Assembly: GCF_014779795.1 (NCBI RefSeq)
Contig: NZ_JACXZS010000002.1
Coordinates: forward strand, 410,039-474,038
Source of the DNA: Microbacterium helvum
GTDB lineage: Bacteria > Actinomycetota > Actinomycetes > Actinomycetales > Microbacteriaceae
Direction of reading: 5' to 3'
DNA length: 64,000 nt
In this document: positions 57,101-64,000 of the stretch, in pieces
Layout of the letters: the number at the start of each line of letters is the position of its first letter
How positions within the stretch are numbered: the stretch's first letter is position 1
The notes under the pieces: generated by a model
The model's input: the letters and a program-made list of their open reading frames with translations, nothing else
Database searches by the model: none
What the model was told of the DNA's origin: nothing
Program-made: the position numbers and the translations under genes

Positions 57101-58413
57101 TCGTCAGGAGAGATCTCGTCGACCTCGTTGTTGATCTGGATGCCCCACCACACGAACGCCTCGCTCGCCATTGACTGGAGTATCCCGATGTCGGAGATCA
57201 GGGGGTAGTTGTGCGCGATGATCGTCTCGATCAGCGAAGCCCCGGGATAATCCATCGCGACGATCCCCAGCTTGGACACCGAAAGCCCGCGATCACCGTC
57301 GATGTTCCGAAGCCCCAGCATCCATTCCACCATCAGCTCGTTGATCCCCTGACCCTCATAGCCGATCGCCCCGATCCCATCCACCCCTCTCGCGAAGCTG
57401 ATCGGCTTGGCACCGGTGTTCGCGTTCAGACCCGTGACATAGATGTGTTCCTTGTCGGTATCGGCATCTGCAACCTTGATGTTCTCGACCAGCTTCTCTG
57501 TGTACGCGGGGATGTTGTAGAGGGTGTCGACGGCATCGCCGCCGACCGGTGCCCTTCCACCCGAGAAGAGCGCGGACCAGAGACCGAACTCGTCGAGATC
57601 GGCTGATCCTCCCCAGCCGCCCTTGCCCATCGCCTGCGGGATCAGGACGAGCTTGCCCCGCACCTGACCGAGCGTCGGAACGGTGGTGCTGCCGCCCTGG
57701 TCCCACACGCAGTCCTCGTCCTCGAAGCGCTCGATCTGCAACCGCAGCGCGGCCGAATAGGTCGAGTCGACCAGCGCGTTGCGGTCATCCTCCGTGAGAT
57801 CGCTGTCAGGATCCACCTCGTCCCACTCGTCGTCCACCAGATCGAGGTCGCCCCACTGAACCAGCACCGTCTCGCGGGGGTTGTCGGAAAGGAAGCCGCA
57901 CACGGCGGTCATGACATCGTCGCCTGTCATATCCCGGTCCGTGCCCGGCTCCTTGATGTCGAAGTCATTGTGATGAATCGTGAAGTAGTCGTCGGCGGCG
58001 TCCGTGTTGTCATTCACACGCAATGCCGCACGGATGTCGAGTTCGCGGATGCCGGAGTCCAGCTGCTCCCGCAGCGTCATCGTCTGCGTCTCCGCGAAGT
58101 GAAAGTTGAGCGTCACCGTCGACGTAGCGGAGTCATGGGTCCCAGGGATGGACAGCTCGCTGAGCTTCACATCGTCTGGAAGTGCGCTCATCCAGTAGTC
58201 GAGGTTCGCCACGCTGTCATCGTCGTCGCTGAACCCGCTGGCGTCGCCCGCGAAAGCCGCCGGCGCGATCACCCCGTACGTGCAGAACACGACACCCGTC
58301 GCCACCGCCACGGCCATTAGGCTTCGACGTCGACGTCGACGCGGCGTCGGCAACTCGTTCCGATCTGCTCGTTCGATCGAACGCAACGTGGACGAACCGT
58401 ACGAAGTGCGCAT
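54106..58413 (-). CDS. giant secreted PI-PLC-like protein with PKD-type repeats
   Basis: The 1435-residue protein has a long Arg-rich signal peptide (PRRRRRRSLMAVAVATG, cleavage near AFAGDA). A PI-PLC X-like domain follows: LSIPGTHDSAT with His about 93, GIRELDIR, and FTIHHNDFDI with a second His about 147, spread over roughly residues 75-570. A classical PKD domain (GGPYDVNEGDTITLRAG) comes next, then six tandem units of about 103 residues sharing VDNVAPTV, TLDTHTVTVDWGDG and VTVTDDDGG, and a helical C-terminal region from about 1288. It probably cleaves phosphoinositides or related glycolipids outside the cell. AAGGGG precedes the ATG at 58413. No cell-wall anchor motif is seen. Confidence 0.85.
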   Translation of the reverse strand: MRTSYGSSTLRSIERADRNELPTPRRRRRRSLMAVAVATGVVFCTYGVIAPAAFAGDASGFSDDDDSVANLDYWMSALPDDVKLSELSIPGTHDSATSTVTLNFHFAETQTMTLREQLDSGIRELDIRAALRVNDNTDAADDYFTIHHNDFDIKEPGTDRDMTGDDVMTAVCGFLSDNPRETVLVQWGDLDLVDDEWDEVDPDSDLTEDDRNALVDSTYSAALRLQIERFEDEDCVWDQGGSTTVPTLGQVRGKLVLIPQAMGKGGWGGSADLDEFGLWSALFSGGRAPVGGDAVDTLYNIPAYTEKLVENIKVADADTDKEHIYVTGLNANTGAKPISFARGVDGIGAIGYEGQGINELMVEWMLGLRNIDGDRGLSVSKLGIVAMDYPGASLIETIIAHNYPLISDIGILQSMASEAFVWWGIQINNEVDEISPDDADAAKRWEAMQKILTHFLPSYPMIGWVLHDRDRQISWDTGGDGLYLDSNWDEDFRYMFLSTHGRPGNAAGNNKAIVKDLLTQLSGANAAARSHYLQKEISLIYPGRTVAVLVKQSPGGYDNWMYTSPETARYDQDGFFHVVWVYDAPAPPVLELGGPYDVNEGDTITLRAGASTDPDGRPITYCWVSSGSECSRGPTFDVRFVDDSTATWTVYANNGVAQTSQTVTVRFHNVAPTVTDVRIASARVENGTAILRGTLIDPGTGDSHTLVVDWGDGQQSQAEIPARPVGAAAFAPLPELRHLYLDDGPSGTPSYTYPVHVTVTDDDGGIGEADADARVDNVAPTVSDLSVTPAVDENGLATVTGTLHDIGSLDTHTVTVDWGDGHQSHADMPARPGGPTFGPLPNLTHQYLDDPAGTSSDEYTVTVNVTDDDGGEWEDTAPVRVDNIAPTVSDLSVTPVDEDGVATLTGTLSDPGTLDTHTLTVDWGDGSDPEGHDLDAGEGLPDLTHQYLDDPSGTTDTYMVHVNVSDDDGGESEDTTAPAEVNNVAPTVTDLAVTPVDENGVATLTGTLADPGTLDTHTVTVDWGDGTGPEDHQLDAGKGLPELTHRYLDDDPTATPTDEYTVTVTVTDDDGGEGEGTATARVDNVAPAVRDLAVTPVAENGVATLTGTLSDPGTLDTHTVTVDWGDGSESETHQLVAGEGLPELAHRYLDDNPTGTPTDQYTVTVTVTDDDGGAWEDAVTVQVDNVAPVATFGTIRDSSGYTVGAAPPSDLDVALLGLEIDAIATFADPGTQDTHTSSIDWGDGTVNPTQGSSPISASHRYLTTGERTVTFTVTDDDTGVGSAAASITVVDAADATRILAAHLQGIIDDPTAPPATRDAAASALIVLVGKNPAKTGGALADLSAGAKNSFFVKLRTAAATLEGAALHREANLVALIAKSVIVLEIDQSAAHATTDRQTRAVAGARADVAAGDAATTAVDAIEHYRTALIHLRPAR
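54855..56400 (-). repeat. tandem coding repeats for WGDG/PKD-like units
   Basis: Units of about 300 bp recur within the PI-PLC gene. The most alike are the middle ones, which share long identical stretches such as the codons for DPGTLDTHTVTVDWGDG. High DNA similarity suggests recent duplication or gene conversion. Confidence 0.8.
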
Positions 58414-58679
58414 GGCGCACCCCTTCCCCCAAGGCGGACCGCGCCCGCTCCAAGACGTCCATCCCAGCCATGACGTCAACTTTTCCCGAATGATGACAGG
58501 TATCACCGCGCTGCACCAGACCCGACATCTCGCGTCCGTTGCCGGATCGCCGACGCCCGTTGCGGCCCGCACAGCGCGCAGTGCGCGTTTGTGGATCCGC
58601 TCAGTCGGCTCGGGCCGAGCTCCCGACATCCCCATCCACCGAGTGTTGCCCATCACCTTCGAACGCGTTCACGGTGAAG
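58414..58679. other. upstream region of the PI-PLC gene
   Basis: About 266 nt with the Shine-Dalgarno of the PI-PLC gene (58418-58423, minus strand) and no recognised gene. No confident promoter was found. Confidence 0.4.
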
Positions 58680-58994
58680 ACGAACGCGTTGCCGCTCGGG
58701 TACGTCGGAATCGCGGCCTACAACGATGAGGCGGCCATACGCGCGCTTACGCAGCGATCGCGGCAGGGCGGGCCGTGCCGAAAGAGTTCAGGCGTGATCG
58801 GCGTCGACAACTCCGTCCTCGCAAAGGTGATGGTGCCCTCACTCACCACAGTGGAACCGAAGATCGAGTGCAGCGCGCGCGAGATCGTGCACGCCATCCC
58901 GCGCCGCACCGAGAGCCTCCCGAGGGACGCCCTCGGCGTCGTGCGCAGACAGATCCGTGTATTGCATGGCGGATCCACGCGTGTTCCCGCGTAA
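58680..58994 (+). pseudogene. C-terminal fragment of a LacI-family regulator gene
   Basis: The frame reads YVGIAAYNDEAAIRALTQ, then IGVDNSVLAKVMVPSLTTVE and AREIVHAI, and ends LHGGSTRVPA before TAA. These match the inducer-binding end of LacI regulators. Between the first two blocks the expected RAVPKEF is present only in another frame, a sign of compensating indels. The HTH and most of the protein are missing. Confidence 0.72.
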
Positions 58995-59097
58995 CATCGT
59001 GGCTCGACAAGACCGCGGACGACTCCGGGCAGCTCGGGCGGCTGGCGGCCGCTCTGAGTCGCTAGCCTATTTTCGGAACTTTCGGCGAGGAGGGTCG

Positions 59098-59652
59098 ATG
59101 GCTGAGCATCCGTCAGTGGCCGAACGCATTCTGCGCATGCGATGGCTCATGCGCGCGCCGATCCCGCTGTACCGAGCGGGTTGGGGTTGGCTGCTTGGCC
59201 ATCGGTTACTCATGATCGAGCATCTCGGGCGCGCATCCCACCAGCCACGGTTCGTCGTGGTGGAGGTCGTGGACCGGAAGCCGAATGTCGTACGCGTGGC
59301 CTCCGGGTTCGGTCATCGCGCCCAGTGGTACCGCAATCTGAGGGCGAACGGTGTCGCCTATCTGAGCACGGGAACTGCCCACCGTGTGCTCGCGAAGGTG
59401 CAGCTGCTCGATGCGGGCGGCTCCGCAGCGGTTCTTCGAGAATACTCGCGGCGACATCCGTTCGCGTGGCGCCTCCTCGGACCCGCGCTTACGAGCCTGA
59501 GCGGCGACGCCGTGACGCCGATCGTGGAATTCACCAGACCTGAAGGGTGGACACCCCACCACACCCCGCCGTCCCGGTGCCACGCGCCATCGCGCGCCTT
59601 CCTCATCCGATCTCGAGCTACTTCGGCACGTCGCGCCGGCGGAAACCCATAA
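59098..59652 (+). CDS. deazaflavin-dependent nitroreductase-like protein (DUF385)
   Basis: The 184-residue protein has the split-barrel pattern of F420-dependent nitroreductase/quinone reductases: GHRLLMIEHLGRASHQPRF, VVRVASGFGHRAQWYRNLRA and the late DAVTPIVEF. GAGGAGGG is well placed before the ATG at 59098 and TAGCCT lies upstream at 59063-59068. Its last 35 nt overlap the 3' end of the convergent ABC permease gene. The Ser/Arg-rich C-terminal tail from about residue 150 looks non-native. Confidence 0.8.
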   Translation: MAEHPSVAERILRMRWLMRAPIPLYRAGWGWLLGHRLLMIEHLGRASHQPRFVVVEVVDRKPNVVRVASGFGHRAQWYRNLRANGVAYLSTGTAHRVLAKVQLLDAGGSAAVLREYSRRHPFAWRLLGPALTSLSGDAVTPIVEFTRPEGWTPHHTPPSRCHAPSRAFLIRSRATSARRAGGNP

Positions 59653-61183
59653 GGCCGGCGACCGTGAGCACGATGAAGACGGCGAGCAACATCCATTCCG
59701 CGGTCCCCGAGACGTCATCGAGCGGGACATCGCCCACTGCGTGCAGCGGTGACAAGTTCAGCGCCCATTCCGGAAGATCGACCGTGCCGCCGAGGAAGGC
59801 GACGAACGCGACGTAGCCGAGCACGAACCATACCGCAGCGACCCAGCGCGGCAGGAAGCCGAACAGCACGCAGGCGATCCCCACGATCACGAGGACGGCG
59901 GGCAGATAGGCGAGGGTGGCGGCGAGGATCCCGTCGACAGCGGGGCCCGCCGTGAGCTCGAGGCCGGCGCCGCCGGCGACGAGGGTCAGCAGGGCGGCGA
60001 CCATACCGGTGCCGAACTGTGCCGAGCTCCACCCCACGCGCGACACGGACCGGGCGAGGACCGGCTCGAGCGCTCCCCCCGACTCTTCGGCGCGGATACG
60101 CGACAGGGTCTGGCCGACGACCCCGATCGCCATGAGGGCCAGCAGCGTCAACGACAGGGCTATGTACGAGCTGTTCGCGTCGCCCGGGTCGGGGAAGAAC
60201 TCGGCCATGGCCGGATTCGCGGCGATGGCATCGGAGATGTCGTCGGTGAACGCGCCGAAGACGACCCCGATCACGAACGCGCCCACGATCCAGCCGACAG
60301 CTGCCGGTACCTGCATCCACGCGGCCACGCCGAGCGGCGTGCGCAGCAGGACGCCGCCTCGCGCCGGGCCGCGGCGCGAGGCGAACAACGCTGCGCCGAG
60401 ATCGCGCTGCGAGACGAGCGCGAGGCCTGCCGCGGCGAGCGCCATGGCGACGACGACAGACAACAGCAGTGGCCACAGCCGCAGATCGTCGGTGAAGGGG
60501 CGCGTCTCCTGCTGCCAGGCGAGCGGCGAAAGCCACTTCCAGCCGTTGTCGCGGACATCGCCGATCGCTCGGGTGACATACGAGATGCCGAGGACCACGA
60601 TGCCGACCGACACGACGCCGGCCGCACGTCGGAAGAGCTGCCCGGCGAAGGCGGCGATGCCCGCGAAGACCAGACCCAGCGCTGCCATGGATCCGCCGTA
60701 GGTCGCGGCTCCACCGAGATCCTCCCCGTATGAGACGAGCGTGACCGTCATGCCCGTGCCCACGAGCAACAGCGCGATCGTCGTCGTGAGGAGTGCGGCC
60801 GTCCAGGGCGCGCGGATGCCGACGCCGCGCGAGCGCAGCAGCTCCAGCATCCCCTGTTCCTCCTGCGCGCGCGTCTGCCGCACGACCAGGAGCAGACCCA
60901 TCAGCGGGACGGCGATCGCCGCTATGAAGCCGAACTCGTTCGAGACGACACCACCGAGCGTGTCTGCGCCGTAGGGGGTGCCGTTGATGGCGGCCAGCGC
61001 CGGGTCGGAGGCGACGGTCTCGTTGTAGGTGGCCAGCTGCTCCGGGGTGCCGTAGAGGCCGTCAATCGCAGCGACTGTTGCGAGGTAGCCGCCGACGAGC
61101 GCGACCACCCAGACTGCGGGCGCCAGCCACCCCGTGCGCAGCTGGGTGCGCAGGACGGCGGTGAAGCCGCGTCGCGCGCTCAT
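59618..61183 (-). CDS. ABC exporter permease
   Basis: The 521-residue protein has about 12 predicted membrane segments in two halves, each with an ABC-2-type permease pattern (LMGLLLVVRQTRAQEEQGMLELLRS-like region, then VVGQTLSRIRAEESGGALEP in the second half). Such fused permeases work with a single ATPase to export drugs or antimicrobials. Its ATG overlaps the ATPase stop (ATGA). Confidence 0.88.
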   Translation of the reverse strand: MSARRGFTAVLRTQLRTGWLAPAVWVVALVGGYLATVAAIDGLYGTPEQLATYNETVASDPALAAINGTPYGADTLGGVVSNEFGFIAAIAVPLMGLLLVVRQTRAQEEQGMLELLRSRGVGIRAPWTAALLTTTIALLLVGTGMTVTLVSYGEDLGGAATYGGSMAALGLVFAGIAAFAGQLFRRAAGVVSVGIVVLGISYVTRAIGDVRDNGWKWLSPLAWQQETRPFTDDLRLWPLLLSVVVAMALAAAGLALVSQRDLGAALFASRRGPARGGVLLRTPLGVAAWMQVPAAVGWIVGAFVIGVVFGAFTDDISDAIAANPAMAEFFPDPGDANSSYIALSLTLLALMAIGVVGQTLSRIRAEESGGALEPVLARSVSRVGWSSAQFGTGMVAALLTLVAGGAGLELTAGPAVDGILAATLAYLPAVLVIVGIACVLFGFLPRWVAAVWFVLGYVAFVAFLGGTVDLPEWALNLSPLHAVGDVPLDDVSGTAEWMLLAVFIVLTVAGLMGFRRRDVPK

Positions 61184-62085
61184 CCGGCCGACTCATACGC
61201 GTCGAGGAACAGCTCGTCGAGGCTGGGGGGTCGCACCGTGAGCGCCGACGTGCCAGCGGCAAGGATCGCGGGCAGCACACGGTCGAGCGCGGCCGGATCG
61301 ATCGAGAACGAGAGGTCCGTGCCGCCGTCGATAGTCGGCGAGATCGCCAGATCGGCCACGGCGGCGTCGGACGAGAGCGCCACGGGCGCGCGCGTGACGG
61401 CATGCACGGTCGTCCGGGACAAGCGCCGCAGCTCGGCGACGCTCCCTGACTGCACGACACGGCCATGGCGGATGATCGTCACGTTCTCGCACAGCGCGTC
61501 CACCTCGCTGAGGATGTGGCTCGACAGCAGCACAGAGGCGCCGGCATCCGCTCTCTCTCGCACGCATTGCCGGAAGACCTCCTCCATGAGGGGGTCCAGT
61601 CCCGAGGTCGGCTCGTCGAGGACGAGCAGATCGGCCTCGGCGGCGAGCGCGGCGACCAGCGCGACCTTCTGGCGGTTCCCCTTGGAGAGGTCGCGGATGC
61701 GCTTGGAAGGGTCGAGGTCGAACCGCTGGACGAGGTCGTCGCGGCGCTTTTCATCCAGCGGAGCGCCGGAGGACCCGAGCAGGTCGATGCACTGACCGCC
61801 GGTCAGCTGCGGCCACAGCGCGACGTCACCGGGCACGTAGGAGAGGCGCCGGTGAAGCGCGACGGCGTGCCGCCACGGGTCGCGGCCGAACAGCTTCGCT
61901 CGCCCGGCCGAGCGGCGCATAAGTCCCAAGAGGATGCGGATCGTCGTCGACTTCCCGGCACCGTTCGGGCCGAGGAACCCGAGCACCTCGCCCCCAGTGA
62001 CGGTGAGATCGAGTCCGTCAAGCGCCGTGACGGAGCCGAAGCGCTTGACGAGGCCCGCGACCTCGATGATCGGCTGATCGGACAC
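61180..62085 (-). CDS. ABC exporter ATP-binding protein
   Basis: The 301-residue ATPase has Walker A FLGPNGAGKST, Q-loop region YVPGDVALWPQLTGG, signature LSKGNRQKVAL, Walker B LLVLDEPTSGLDPL and the switch His in LLSSHILSEVD. The C-terminal domain is that of DrrA/NatA-type exporters. The GTG at 62085 is preceded by GGAGG. It is divergent from a TetR gene whose likely operator sits between them. Confidence 0.93.
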   Translation of the reverse strand: MSDQPIIEVAGLVKRFGSVTALDGLDLTVTGGEVLGFLGPNGAGKSTTIRILLGLMRRSAGRAKLFGRDPWRHAVALHRRLSYVPGDVALWPQLTGGQCIDLLGSSGAPLDEKRRDDLVQRFDLDPSKRIRDLSKGNRQKVALVAALAAEADLLVLDEPTSGLDPLMEEVFRQCVRERADAGASVLLSSHILSEVDALCENVTIIRHGRVVQSGSVAELRRLSRTTVHAVTRAPVALSSDAAVADLAISPTIDGGTDLSFSIDPAALDRVLPAILAAGTSALTVRPPSLDELFLDAYESAG

Positions 62086-62101
62086 CCATCCTCCAAATGT
62101 C

Positions 62102-62125
62102 AGTGACTGCCACTTGGCAGTGACT
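62102..62125. promoter_or_regulatory. TetR operator palindrome
   Basis: AGTGACTGCCA (62102-62112) and TGGCAGTGACT (62115-62125) form a near-perfect inverted repeat with a 2-nt centre. It lies between the divergent ABC-ATPase and TetR genes and overlaps a minus-strand TACAGT (62123-62128) that could be the -10 of the exporter operon. Confidence 0.7.
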
Positions 62126-62160
62126 GTACCCTGGGCACCATCCGAGGGCAAGGAGGGCCA

Positions 62161-62736
62161 GTGGATCTGCGGGAGCGTACGCGACGGGAGACAATGCGTC
62201 GCGTGCAGTCGATCGCGCTCGACCTGTTCGAGCAGCGCGGATACGACCGAGTGTCGGTGGCCGACATCGCACGGGGGGCGGAGGTCGCCGAGCGCACAAT
62301 TTACCGCCACTTCGGAACGAAAGAGCGCCTCGTGCTGCTCGACGAGCTCGACGAGATGGCCGGAGCCCAGATCGCGCGCCTCGCAGCTGACCGCGACCTG
62401 CGCGAGGCGACCCGACTCGCAGTGCGCGGACTGCGACAGTCACCCGAAGTCACCCCACAGCAGTGGGCAGACTCATTCCGCAGGCTGAGACTCATCTACC
62501 GTGAGCCGGCCCTGCGCGCGGCGATGGCCTCGGCGATGGACACGCTGACAGCGGAGCTGGCAAGGGCCGTCGCGGTGGAACGCGGCCTCGCACGCGACGA
62601 TCGCCCGACGCATGCCGGTGTCGCCGCAGTGTTCGCGTCCCTCGAAGTCGCATGCCAGGGCGCCCTCGACGAGGCCACGCCCGAAGCCCTCGAACGCGAG
62701 ATCCTCCTATGCCTGGACGCCCTCGACCGCTTCTGA
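62161..62736 (+). CDS. TetR family transcriptional regulator
   Basis: The 191-residue protein has the TetR N-terminal HTH (LFEQRGYDRVSVADIARGAEV, ERTIYRHFGTKERLV) and a helical ligand domain. GGAGG lies 5 nt before the GTG start. It is divergent from the ABC exporter and most likely represses it and itself through the palindrome at 62102-62125 until a toxic ligand binds. Confidence 0.93.
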   Translation: MDLRERTRRETMRRVQSIALDLFEQRGYDRVSVADIARGAEVAERTIYRHFGTKERLVLLDELDEMAGAQIARLAADRDLREATRLAVRGLRQSPEVTPQQWADSFRRLRLIYREPALRAAMASAMDTLTAELARAVAVERGLARDDRPTHAGVAAVFASLEVACQGALDEATPEALEREILLCLDALDRF

Positions 62737-62938
62737 GTTTCGTCAGCGGATGACCGGACTCGCGGGCGATGCCATGGCCAACCGAGCGTGCCGAGAACGA
62801 TGCGTCGGACCGTAGCCGGAGGGTGAGCGCTACTGAGACCGGTCGGGCTCACGTCGACATAGTAGGGCCCCGATGGCTACGCTCGTCCACCGCAGTTGCG
62901 TTGACGCGCGAGCGGGATGCCGCATTGCTGACGCTTCC

Positions 62939-63145
62939 TCATCGGTCTTGGCCACCGGCACCGTCGGACGCCAGCGAGGTCGCCGCACGCTGGAGCGCGG
63001 GACGAGCGTCCTCTTCGCTGCCGCCCGTGACCTCCAGCTGGCGGAGCTCGCCGGCGTCGTCGTACATGCGGGCACGAGCATGGAATCGACCTCCCGCAAG
63101 CTTCGTGATCTGAACAGCGCCGATCTCGCCGGCCGGATCCGTGGT
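62939..63145 (-). pseudogene. N-terminal relic of a tyrosine-recombinase integrase
   Basis: Read on the minus strand: TTDPAGEIGAVQITKLAGG, then RFHARARMYDDAGELRQLEV and TGGSEEDARPALQRAATSL, ending GGQDR and TGA. This resembles the N-terminal arm-binding domain of actinobacterial phage/ICE integrases. A TAG codon at 63146-63148 occupies the position just before TTDPAG. No catalytic domain (R...HxxR...Y) is found downstream. It is a dead fragment. Confidence 0.6.
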
Positions 63146-63148
63146 CTA

Positions 63149-63523
63149 TGCATGGCCCCGCTCCCTGGCCCACGCCACGATGTCGAGGCCGCGGCTGGCC
63201 CAAGCAGTTCGACCACACATGACCGGACCAGGCGCACACGGCACCACCGTCGAGTATGACCCCATGCGCGAGCAGATCCGAGACTGAGCGATCACTCGCT
63301 CGTCGTCGCGATCATCAGCCACGACCCGCCCACCACGCCCGATGCCGACCTCCGCATCCACACACCCCGACCCACCAGAACTCGAGGGGATTCCCGACTC
63401 TGGCGGTGCCGCACACAGGGGGTGGCAACGGAGCGGGCTCACAGCCGTACGCAATGTACCTCCACCAGGCCTTGCCCGTTTATGGATCCGATGGTTGCAC
63501 TTGGTGGTGGGCTGCTGGGTCGG
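63149..63523. other. no recognisable gene
   Basis: Open frames here on both strands have compositions of shadow frames, with runs of Arg, Ser and Pro, and no motif I can name. The stretch is probably decayed mobile DNA between the integrase relic and the IS-like end. Confidence 0.45.
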
Positions 63524-63922
63524 TCAGGCGCGACTTCTGCCTGGCGGCTCGATCCAGACGTGAAGCGGCGACACCAGTGTCCACGAGTCCCAATCTCGAA
63601 CCTTCTGACCGAAGATGCAGTACTTGCCGCCGCTCCAGGCCCATTGCCGCACCTCCGTTTGGATAACAGATCCCGTGCCAAGCGTGCTGACGACCGTGCC
63701 GCCCGCGGCGTGCGCAAACGATACCCAATATGCGGGTGCATGATCTGGACTCGTGCCCAGTCTCACCTGCTTTTGCACCTCGTCAGCGACCTCTGAGGCG
63801 GCCTTGACGGATAAGTCGTTCCGAGGCCAATTGGCGTGGTCCGGCACGAAGTCCGGATGAACCAGTCCACCGGGTGAATATTCGCGTCTCTGAGCGCCAC
63901 GAGTATTGCGGTTGAGCGCCAC
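63524..63922 (-). CDS. hypothetical protein, 5' part replaced by IS-end-like sequence
   Basis: The 132-codon frame ends in a plausible soluble domain (ASEVADEVQKQVRLG, AYWVSFAHAAGGTVVST, WSGGKYCIFGQKVRDW). Its first 20 codons (MALNRNTRGAQRREYSPGG) are translated from the short repeats at 63882-63980, so the natural start is probably lost. I do not recognise the family. Base composition is lower in GC than the core genes. It may be a truncated pseudogene. Confidence 0.4.
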   Translation of the reverse strand: MALNRNTRGAQRREYSPGGLVHPDFVPDHANWPRNDLSVKAASEVADEVQKQVRLGTSPDHAPAYWVSFAHAAGGTVVSTLGTGSVIQTEVRQWAWSGGKYCIFGQKVRDWDSWTLVSPLHVWIEPPGRSRA

Positions 63923-63982
63923 TTGCTCGTCGACGCGATCGCGTGGTTGAGCGCCACCGGATATTCGGGTTCGGCGCCAGCT
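63882..63982. repeat. cluster of about 22-bp repeats resembling an IS21-type end
   Basis: TGAGCGCCAC occurs at 63891, 63913 and 63948, and the related TCGGCGCCAG at 63971. ATATTCG-like words precede three of the four (63879, 63903, 63960). The spacing is 22, 35 and 23 nt. Multiple short repeats at a terminus are typical of IS21-family elements. No istA/istB gene is present in the window. Confidence 0.5.
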
Positions 63983-64000
63983 TCCTAGGCTCCTTCTGCC

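Noticed and set aside
59000..59065. Short frame SWLDKTADDSGQLGRLAAALSR before the DUF385 gene
   Set aside because: It looks like the tail of a regulator, but 22 codons are too few to name a family.

Overview
The window is high-GC actinobacterial DNA, most likely Microbacterium or a close relative in the Microbacteriaceae. Pointers are the era-corC-ybeY-phoH-HIT-rsmE-dnaJ-hrcA-hemW-lepA-rpsT order, the recO-uppS and dgt-dnaG pairs, a type-2 leuA, many 4-nt ATGA/GTGA overlaps, and many genes whose -10 hexamer lies about 6 nt before the start codon (leaderless mRNA). Species assignment is inference from gene content and codon style.

Layout. 1-1.3 kb: a probable copper-responsive operon (CsoR-like operator, DUF6153 protein, DUF305 lipoprotein). 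1.3-13.3 kb: housekeeping genes (tRNA-Asn, an ABC ATPase, dnaG-dgt-dusB, glutathione peroxidase, a FrnE-like DsbA protein with a membrane partner, glutamate decarboxylase, uppS-recO, a TRIC-type channel). 13.3-15.3 kb: leuA behind a 17-codon leader peptide with four consecutive Leu codons and alternative RNA pairings, which looks like an attenuator. 15.4-28.4 kb: a conserved ribosome, stress and translation block with a CIRCE operator at hrcA. 28.4-32.4 kb: holA and comEC-comEA. 32.5-36.1 kb: a LacI regulator divergent from a secreted GH30-CBM enzyme. 36.1-43.6 kb: leuS, pabB, a DedA/App1 membrane-lipid pair, and a DNA-repair pair (SRAP plus a putative glycosylase). 43.6-51.1 kb: a run of short translationally coupled operons (GH3, AidB-like dehydrogenase with metallopeptidase, sugar dehydrogenase with VOC protein, two-component system).

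From about 51,465 to the right edge the window is accessory DNA. A VanY-like peptidase gene is cut after roughly 100 codons and joined in another frame to the 3' part of a TraG/VirD4-type coupling-protein gene. An SSB-like gene and a DUF4913 gene follow, both typical cargo of actinobacterial conjugative elements. Then come a 1435-residue secreted PI-PLC-like protein with PKD-type repeats, a LacI pseudogene, a deazaflavin-dependent oxidoreductase, a TetR-controlled ABC exporter, an integrase relic and a cluster of short repeats that looks like an IS end. I read this as a decayed integrative/conjugative element that kept expressed cargo.

The most unusual items are the leuA leader, the chimeric junction at about 51,465, the giant PI-PLC/PKD protein, the repeated leaderless promoter signature, and a small dispersed repeat absorbed into the ends of two proteins (Era and an alpha/beta hydrolase).
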